Below, in pieces: positions 23,401 through 27,986 of a stretch of DNA of 27,986 bases. Every line of letters starts with the position of its first letter. The stretch's first letter is position 1. The notes under the pieces are model-generated. The model did not search any database, was not told the origin of the DNA, and saw nothing but the letters and a program-made list of their open reading frames with translations. Location: positions 1 to 27,986 of the forward strand of contig NZ_JBJMIE010000326.1 of the NCBI RefSeq assembly GCF_045807065.1. Reading direction: 5' to 3'. The position numbers and the translations under genes were made by a program. The DNA comes from Actinophytocola sp045807065. Lineage in GTDB: Bacteria; Actinomycetota; Actinomycetes; Mycobacteriales; Pseudonocardiaceae.

Positions 23401-25695
23401 GCCCTGCGGCGGAATCTCCCGCTCGACGAGGTCGGACAGCAGCACCTGGCTGCTGGTCGGGGTACCCGACCCGATCACGGTCCTGCCCTCGACGGTCTTG
23501 CCGATCAGGCCCTGCGAGGTCACCGCGGTCGGCGGTGCGTTCCTGCCGGGGATCACGGCGAGATCGGGCTGTTTGGTGTCGAACACCCGCCAGAGGGACC
23601 ACATGCCCGCGACGTAGTGGTGGGCGATGTGGCAGTGCCACAGGAAGTCACCCGCCGCCTGCTGGCAGCCACCGGCGCCGCACTCGATCCTGTTGTTGTA
23701 GCTCTCGCCCGGACCGAGGGTCTGGGAGTCGAGCATGATCGACGAGGCGTCGTTGGTCGGGGTCTTCTGCAACCCACCGGTGGAGTTGTCCGTCACCGCG
23801 TTGGGGTTCTGCGGCCAACGGTCGCCGCCGCCGTGCAGGTGGTGCACGTGCAGCGTCTCGCCGCCGGCGTGCGCGATCCGGATCATCGTCGGCTCACCGA
23901 GGTACGACCGCGGCATCGGGGTCGCCGGGTCGCCGTTCTGGTACGAGCCGTAGGCGAGCGACTCGGCGTCGTCCGAGGTCGCGTCCGTCTGGAAGCCGCG
24001 GAGCCCTTGCAACTGGAGTCGCCGGTAGTGCGCCTCGCTGCGGTAGTTCAGCCCTCGGCTGTTCGGCCGGTAGGAGAGGGTGCCGTACCCACAGGCCGCG
24101 GACCCGCCCTCGTCCCGCATGCCGAACGGGTCACCGACCCCGAGCCCGTCGGTCTCGGCGACACAGCTGGCCGGTGTGCCGCTCTCCCGTGGCGGTCGGC
24201 GCACGTTGAACATCTCGTCGCCGATCTCGTGGTACATGATGACGAACTCGCGGAACGTCGCGCCGCTGCCGGGCTTGATGATCGCGGCGAAGCTGTTGAA
24301 CTCCGGGTCGGTCGTGCGGTCCGCGCCGGTGTCCGGGTCCAGCCAGGTCGACCCGGCCGGCTCCGCCACGAGCGTGCCGAACAGGCCGTGCAGGGTCAGC
24401 TGGGTGGAGTCGCCACCGCTGCGGAACGTCTTGGCCCCCTCGCCCATGAGCGGGTCGAGGAAGTAGCGGTAGGTGTAGGTGGCGCCGGGCGGCACCATCA
24501 CGTTGGTCGGGTTGTTGCCGACCGCCTGTCCACCGGCTCCCTGGGCCGCGTCGTAGGAGACGCCGGCGATGTCCATGGAGACCGACGGCACCCCACCGGG
24601 CTGGGTGATCAACGGAACCGCGGTGAAGCCGGGGCCGCCGCGTGGCGCCGCGGTCAGCTGGTTGGTCAGGTTGACCTGGACGCACTCACCCAGCCGGGCA
24701 CGCATGACCAGCGGCTGGATCGGGTCCTGCCGCAGGCCGCTGGACACCTTCGCGCCGCTGCCGTCGGAGCCGACCGCGGCGTTGGCCTTGAGAGCCGCCT
24801 CCTGGGCCCGTACGTCGTCCAGCTTGTCGTTCAGCACGTACATGAACCCGAACGGGTCGTGGTCGCCGAACCGGTTGAGGGTGATGTCGACGTTGATGGC
24901 CGACACGTTGTAGGTGCGGGTCGCCACACCGCTGCTGCCGCACCCGCCGACGTGCGTGGTGGGGGCGTCGTCCTCCGCGGTGGCGGACGACGCGGTCAGC
25001 GACACCGGTACCAGGAAGACGCCGGCGACCAGCACCACGATCGCCGACACCACGGTCGAGACGTGGGTGGGGCCCCGGCGGACGGCTCGCAGCGGCGGGG
25101 CGAGCCGGTCGGCCCACCCCGTGACGACAGCCAGCGTCGCCAGGGCGGCGACGAGGACCACGGGTTGCGCCGCGACGGCGTTCTGCAGGCCGTGGTTGGC
25201 CAGGCCCGCCACGTCGAGGCCGGTCAACTCGTGCGCGGCGTGTGCTTCCCCACCCGCCACACCCGCCAGCTGGTGCAACGGCGTCAGCAGCGCGGCCAGC
25301 GGCGCGAACAGCGGCACGAAGTACAGCGACAGCAGTGCCGCCGTGCCGAGGGACGTCGCGGGTCGCCGGGCGGTCATGCCGATCAGGGACGCGGTCCGGC
25401 CGGCCAGCCACACGGCGGCCCCGGCCACGGGGACGGTCAGTATGGCGTCCAGCAGGACACCGAGGACCTGGTCGGTCTGCGCGGCGTCACCGGACAGCAC
25501 CGCCGCGACGGAGCGCGACAGGGTGACCGCCACCGCGACGACCAACGCGAGAACCACGCCGCCCTCCTGTCCCGTGCGGGCGGAAAGCGGCGTGGTCGGA
25601 TCGACGTCGTGTCTCCGTGGTCTGCGGCTTGCGGGTCTCCAGCCGCCAGAGGGAGGCACAACGTCCTCATGGACATTGTGGCGGGACGAGAACAT
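20425..25695 (-). CDS. Giant membrane-anchored six-cupredoxin multicopper oxidase
   Basis: 1756 aa. About five helices (residues 46-236, with a His-containing loop near 141-170) precede a long extracytoplasmic region of three related cupredoxin pairs: about 258-710, 865-1325 and 1380-1750. Each pair repeats EPAGSTW-like and GDPxTPxxRxYxGDP-like segments. Copper motifs: HVHHLHG (616-622) and HCHIAHHYVAGM (687-698; type 1 ligands His616, Cys688, His693, Met698) in pair 1, HTH (945-947) and HDH (1063-1065) in pair 2. All eight trinuclear-centre His are present but in reversed order relative to ordinary multicopper oxidases. Other domains have lost the ligands. An insertion (about 976-1046) splits domain 3. 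ATG 25695 follows GGGGA by 6 nt. The substrate (Cu, Mn, Fe or organic) is not shown. Confidence 0.9.
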   Translation of the reverse strand: MFSSRHNVHEDVVPPSGGWRPASRRPRRHDVDPTTPLSARTGQEGGVVLALVVAVAVTLSRSVAAVLSGDAAQTDQVLGVLLDAILTVPVAGAAVWLAGRTASLIGMTARRPATSLGTAALLSLYFVPLFAPLAALLTPLHQLAGVAGGEAHAAHELTGLDVAGLANHGLQNAVAAQPVVLVAALATLAVVTGWADRLAPPLRAVRRGPTHVSTVVSAIVVLVAGVFLVPVSLTASSATAEDDAPTTHVGGCGSSGVATRTYNVSAINVDITLNRFGDHDPFGFMYVLNDKLDDVRAQEAALKANAAVGSDGSGAKVSSGLRQDPIQPLVMRARLGECVQVNLTNQLTAAPRGGPGFTAVPLITQPGGVPSVSMDIAGVSYDAAQGAGGQAVGNNPTNVMVPPGATYTYRYFLDPLMGEGAKTFRSGGDSTQLTLHGLFGTLVAEPAGSTWLDPDTGADRTTDPEFNSFAAIIKPGSGATFREFVIMYHEIGDEMFNVRRPPRESGTPASCVAETDGLGVGDPFGMRDEGGSAACGYGTLSYRPNSRGLNYRSEAHYRRLQLQGLRGFQTDATSDDAESLAYGSYQNGDPATPMPRSYLGEPTMIRIAHAGGETLHVHHLHGGGDRWPQNPNAVTDNSTGGLQKTPTNDASSIMLDSQTLGPGESYNNRIECGAGGCQQAAGDFLWHCHIAHHYVAGMWSLWRVFDTKQPDLAVIPGRNAPPTAVTSQGLIGKTVEGRTVIGSGTPTSSQVLLSDLVEREIPPQGVRLNNNDATVWDWQKAGTAASPLYNGEPETTQVWPDYQSPTPGQRNPIMFNPTNGRPAWPMFRPHLGMRPPFSGNGHTGAAYLGETGSSTRPDGICPQNAPVRTYNITAISVPVQETIRERDEKGQVYVLNEDKDKVLADARSGAKAPDPLAIRSNVGDCVAITLTNEMNPEQQAKVNMHTHFVQFDPQSSDGVITGFSYEQSVYTNSIEPHTLTAAAAAGATTATLSSVTNLRAGIYIAVGSGKANIEIRKITAVNGNTLTFDRALSSAHAAGDPLSVEFTQYRWYSDVDSGTVFWHDHVDGLQSWAHGLFGAHIIEPRGSTYHNPQTGAEVRSGTIVDIHTTSPVGGGVRSSFREFMIFLSNGRRGRPELTADPAVVGRIDRNAGQECEESSINLRAAPIGERTPPGTNTQQRQEFNGGIVCRNATSRVNDPSAANTVVATVTAVDPYVFSSVKYGDPSTPLLRAYAGDPVVIRTIGLSDRVEALRIQGHRFARERFNGDGELVDAATTGISERFDYVLDGGAGGPQHLPGDYLYYSTRNFAFESGGWGIFRVHDHLRSDLRPLPDRTAPPSGAGFPLLTPATGNTQASPGPNPAATSSSVVSSSATPCATGAPVRGYDVSVFNQTLPTAPQADTNGIIYSLTSDMAAIRAGTKRPEPLVLRANQGDCLQVTLHNQIDAGTQYGGTRAGFDLGKLLYNPQTSAGSAVGLNPDTTVAAGQTFTYRFAADKVLGTSVFQDLGSPAAMRHGAYGQVIVEPAGSTWFDSASGAQLGATRTSNQAIIRAPSGNFREFSVSMGSNDQHFSQSINQYQDVIAGAGVNSQFPLFNQQVANAPVYNQVNYSSAPLTTRLGLTTSPPNPDPAWEFAFSSTRFGDPATPVFRAIAGDPVVMRLSIGASDQFHVFSVGGHVFPQEPNMWNGGSDRRSQLLQARSFAAGETAEIELVGGAGGTTRATGDYLYGDLRQQFAEAGMWGIFRVLPAGSSGLAALQ

Positions 25696-25770
25696 GAATT
25701 CCCCTTTCCATCTGCCGAAGACGCAGGGGGTCGTCGGCAAAAACCGTGGTTGATGTACCGGGTGAATTTG

Positions 25771-26331
25771 TCAGGAACCATGCGAATGGGTCGGGCCGCT
25801 GCGCACGCCGTCCATCGGAATGGTGAGCCGGCTGGCCGTGCCCTCGTGTGTCCATTCGATATACGCCGGTGCGGCGGTCAACTCGGCGGGTTTGAGGTCG
25901 AAGAACAGTGTTCCCTGAACCGCGTTGTGCGGGGCGAGCCGGGGCAGGTCGCCGAACGTGTCCGAGTGCGGCGCCCGCCGCTTGCCGTCCGCGCCGGTGC
26001 GCAGTGCGAACTCCTCGTCGGGCCGCAACAGCCGGGTGTCGCCGCTGGTGTTGACCACCGTGACGGAGACGGAGAGCCGTTCGTCGCCGTTCTCGGGCAT
26101 GCCGGGCATCATCGCCGGCGGCATCTGGTACCCCGTCGTGTCGTCGGCCATGTCGGTGTCCATCTCGGTCCAGCCCGCCTTGCTGACCTGAGCGGTCAGA
26201 CTGTCCACAGTGGCTTGTACGCTCACGACGGCGGGGGCGGCCAACGACGTGGCGAGCCGGGCGACACCTACCGCCGCGACCGCGAATGCCGCCACCACGA
26301 CGATCACGAGCCGCGCTCGTATCAGTGACAT
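25771..26331 (-). CDS. Met/His-rich membrane-anchored protein of the copper operon
   Basis: 186 aa. An N-terminal helix (about 8-24, LVIVVVAAFAVAAVGVA) without an obvious cleavage site suggests an anchor. The outer domain has Met57, 61, 70, 74, 75 and 78, concentrated in GYQMPPAMMPGMPENG, then a beta-rich segment (LSVSVTVVNTSGDTRLLRPDEEF, about 86-108; cited here in parts as LSVSVTVVN and LLRPDEEF) resembling DUF4352-like immunoglobulin folds, and a C-terminal THSHGS. Met clusters and His tails of this type bind Cu(I) or Cu(II) in copper proteins. It is first in the operon; the oxidase start lies 75 bp downstream. A copper-loading or accessory role is inferred. The ribosome site is weak. No named family is recognised. 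Confidence 0.75.
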   Translation of the reverse strand: MSLIRARLVIVVVAAFAVAAVGVARLATSLAAPAVVSVQATVDSLTAQVSKAGWTEMDTDMADDTTGYQMPPAMMPGMPENGDERLSVSVTVVNTSGDTRLLRPDEEFALRTGADGKRRAPHSDTFGDLPRLAPHNAVQGTLFFDLKPAELTAAPAYIEWTHEGTASRLTIPMDGVRSGPTHSHGS

Positions 26332-26567
26332 GTGAACCCATCTCTATATCCGGCAACAGGTAACCGGACGATTTGTGTTCGCCTAAGGTCACCTGTCCGA
26401 ACAGGGGGTAACGTGAAGGACAGGCGATACATGGGTGTTAAATGGTGGAGCAGGGGTACTTTCACAATAGATCACTTGGGGATCAAGCGGGAGTGGCAGA
26501 ATCTCCTAGGGATCGGCAACACCTAAGGAAATCTACCTAAGTACGGCGCGATCGGATTGGCACGTAC
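26332..26567. promoter_or_regulatory. Divergent control region, copper operon and MFS exporter
   Basis: 236 bp, AT-richer than its flanks. Candidate operators: AGGT-C-ACCT (26386-26394) overlapping CCTGT-CCGA-ACAGG (26392-26405), GGTAACC (26359-26365), and ACCTAAG as a direct repeat (26521-26527, 26535-26541) just before the MFS gene. GGGGGTA (26404-26410) and GGGGTAC (26453-26459) resemble half-sites of copper-responsive CsoR operators, but no complete CsoR site is seen. Confidence 0.5.
26413..26526 (+). CDS. 37-codon ORF with good ribosome site ahead of the MFS gene
   Basis: GTG start with GGGGG 5 nt upstream, reading MKDRRYMGVKWW at the start and WQNLLGIGNT at the end, and stopping at 26524-26526, 41 nt before the MFS start. 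Basic and aromatic. No family is recognised and no modification enzymes lie nearby. The DNA is AT-richer than real genes here, so a leader peptide or a chance frame are both possible. Confidence 0.3.
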   Translation: MKDRRYMGVKWWSRGTFTIDHLGIKREWQNLLGIGNT

Positions 26568-27755
26568 ATGAATCAAGACGTTGTTCGCGCACTACCGCGC
26601 GACCTCTATGTCGCAGCCGGCGCCAGGGCGGCCTCCATCCTCTGCAACGTGGTCGCCGTCACCGCCCTGCTGCTCGACTTCCACGACCGCGGCGCCGGCG
26701 CCTGGGCGGTCTCCGGCCTGCTCGCGGCGGGGGCGTTGCCGATCGTCCTGTTCGCCCCGGTGGTCGGGGTGATGGTGGACAGGTTCGACAGCCGTTCGTT
26801 GCTCGTGGTGAGCAGCCTGTGGCAGGCCGCCGCCTGCGCGCTGTTGGGCTTCGTCGACCAACCGCAGCTGGTGCTCGTGCTGGCGGCCCTGAACGCGTGC
26901 GGTACGGCGGTGACCAACCCGGTCTTCGTCGCGCTGATCAGCGTCATGGTGCCCAGTGGACAGCTGGCCTCCGCGAACAGCGTGCAGCAGGTCGCGGTCA
27001 CCATCGCCACGATGGTGGGACCGGCGGTGGGCGGCATGATCACCGGTCTGACCGGCGGTGCCCGGGTCCCCCTGCTGCTCGACGCGGTGATCTTCGTCGT
27101 GATCGCCGGCATCAGCCAGCTGATCAGCACTCGCCGGCGCCCGACCCCGGACGAGCCGAAGCCGTTCGCGCGCGCGGGGATCATGATGGTGCTGACCGAC
27201 CGCGCCCTCACCGCCGTGGTGGCGCTGGCGGTCATGCTTCCCCTGGTGGTGCACCTCATCTACGTGGCGCAGGTGTTCCTGGTCCGCGACACCTACGGCG
27301 CGAGCGACCTGGCGTTCGGCATGCTCCAGGCGACGCAGACGGTCGGTCTGCTGATCGGCGCGGTGCTGGCCAGCCAGCTGAACACGGTGCGCCGCATCAT
27401 CCTCGGCACCCCGCTCGCGGCCGCGGTGATGTCCGTCTGCATCGCCATGGTCGGGCTGGTCCATTCCCTGCCCGCCACGTTCGCGCTGTACGTCCTGGCG
27501 GGCGTCTGCATGAGCATGGTGTCCGTGACGATGGGCACCCTGTTGCTGATGCGCATTCCGGAGGCCGCCATGGGCCGGGTGATGGCCAGCGTCACCGGGA
27601 TCCACCGGACCGCCGGGCTGGTCGCGTACGGCGTCGGCGGGCTGGTCGTGGGGCTGTTGCGCCCCGAATCGGTGTACCTGCTGTCCGGCACCGCCGCACT
27701 GGCCATCGTGTTCGTGCTGCTGCCGGCGTTCCGGCGGGCGTGGTCGCGGGCCTGA
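26568..27755 (+). CDS. MFS exporter (MFS_3/EntS-like)
   Basis: 395-aa major facilitator with about 12 predicted helices. The loop between helices 2 and 3 carries GVMVDRFDSRSLLVVSS, the MFS motif A equivalent (G-x-x-x-D-R). MVGPAVGGMITGL matches the helix 5 antiporter motif C region. A basic central loop (STRRRPTPDEPKPFARAG) separates the halves. Length and layout suit the MFS_3 group, which exports siderophores, macrolides and other drugs. The ATG at 26568 lacks a strong ribosome site. It is divergent from the copper operon and convergent with the last gene, so it is probably monocistronic. The substrate is unknown. Confidence 0.88.
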   Translation: MNQDVVRALPRDLYVAAGARAASILCNVVAVTALLLDFHDRGAGAWAVSGLLAAGALPIVLFAPVVGVMVDRFDSRSLLVVSSLWQAAACALLGFVDQPQLVLVLAALNACGTAVTNPVFVALISVMVPSGQLASANSVQQVAVTIATMVGPAVGGMITGLTGGARVPLLLDAVIFVVIAGISQLISTRRRPTPDEPKPFARAGIMMVLTDRALTAVVALAVMLPLVVHLIYVAQVFLVRDTYGASDLAFGMLQATQTVGLLIGAVLASQLNTVRRIILGTPLAAAVMSVCIAMVGLVHSLPATFALYVLAGVCMSMVSVTMGTLLLMRIPEAAMGRVMASVTGIHRTAGLVAYGVGGLVVGLLRPESVYLLSGTAALAIVFVLLPAFRRAWSRA

Positions 27756-27762
27756 CGCCTGG

Positions 27763-27986
27763 CTACGACCGCGGGACGAAGAACTCCCGGCAGAAGGTGT
27801 TGGCGGCGCCCTCGCCCTCGCGCCGGAAGAACCCGGCGATGATGACGATGTTCTTGCCGGTGTTGCCGGCGAGTACGGCCTTGACAGAGCCCAGGTCGTA
27901 CTCGGCGTGGAAGGCGGGGTCACCTGCCGCGTCCAGATAGGTGGTGACCTCGGTCTCGCCCCAGTCGTGTGGCTCGCGCGCGCCCA
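27763..27986 (-). CDS. Unrecognised protein, C-terminal 73 residues only
   Basis: The frame is open from the right edge to TAG at 27763-27765. It encodes a mixed sequence including GDPAFHAEYDLGSVKAVLAG, GKNIVIIAGFFRREGEG and the end CREFFVPRS. Third positions are GC-rich as in real genes here, and the stop lies 7 bp from the convergent MFS stop. The start and most of the protein may lie outside the window. I recognise no family. Confidence 0.65.
   Translation of the reverse strand, partial: GAREPHDWGETEVTTYLDAAGDPAFHAEYDLGSVKAVLAGNTGKNIVIIAGFFRREGEGAANTFCREFFVPRS

Noticed and set aside
21727..26328. Very long plus-strand frames opposite the oxidase and Met-rich genes
   Set aside because: Composition is Arg/Val/Gly-rich without motifs, while the minus-strand frames carry complete copper motifs and signal sequences.
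10751..26394. Recurrent GGTNACC motif in several intergenic regions
   Set aside because: A handful of copies in 28 kb is close to chance for a 7-mer of this composition.
26413..26526. RiPP precursor interpretation of the 37-codon ORF
   Set aside because: No leader signature of lasso, lanthi- or thiopeptides is seen and no modifying enzyme is in the window.
26521..26541. Iron box before the MFS gene
   Set aside because: ACCTAAG is a direct repeat here. Aligning the 19-bp DtxR/IdeR consensus leaves too many mismatches.

Overview
This window is high-GC, with strongly GC-rich third codon positions, GTG starts, an AfsR/SARP-type regulator, a PF04672-type methyltransferase, an HTH-TPR regulator and a twin-arginine lipoprotein. 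That combination points to an actinomycete, most likely Pseudonocardiales or Streptomyces-like. The genus cannot be fixed from sequence alone. No rRNA, tRNA, CRISPR array, transposase or integrase was found.

Layout. 1-3172 (-): a GAF-LytTR regulator followed, after a single base, by katG, which runs off the left edge. 3449-4279 (-): a SAM-dependent methyltransferase. 4280-4950: a non-coding stretch with a 25-bp tandem repeat and several inverted repeats. 4951-6477 (+): a multi-pass membrane protein fused to a low-molecular-weight phosphatase domain, closed by an 18-bp perfect hairpin. 6752-9685 (+): a 977-aa SARP/NB-ARC/TPR regulator. 9686-11538: a gene-poor stretch with two or three very small genes and an iron-box-like sequence. 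11539-12750 (+): an HTH-TPR regulator. 13252-19596 (+): a tightly packed oligopeptide/dipeptide-type ABC importer (lipoprotein, two permeases, one fused double ATPase), closed by a hairpin shared with the convergent copper operon. 19682-26331 (-): a Met-rich membrane-anchored protein, a 1756-aa membrane-anchored multicopper oxidase and a YcnI/DUF1775 copper protein. 26568-27755 (+): an MFS exporter divergent from the copper operon. 27763-27986 (-): the C-terminal end of an unrecognised gene.

The most unusual content is the copper operon. Its central protein has six cupredoxin-like domains in three pairs. All eight trinuclear-centre histidines and a full type 1 site are recognisable, but the motifs normally found in the last domain (HxxHxH and HCHxxxHxxxxM) come before those normally found in the first (HxH and HxH), so the catalytic centre would lie between domains 2 and 3. 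A five-helix membrane domain precedes it. The flanking genes encode a Met/His-rich protein and a YcnI-like protein whose predicted mature N-terminus is His, both consistent with copper delivery outside the membrane.

Other points worth attention are the membrane protein fused to a phosphatase with a CGGNTCR loop (the YwlE arginine-phosphatase signature), the GAF-LytTR/katG pair, and the HTH-TPR regulator beside a peptide-type importer.
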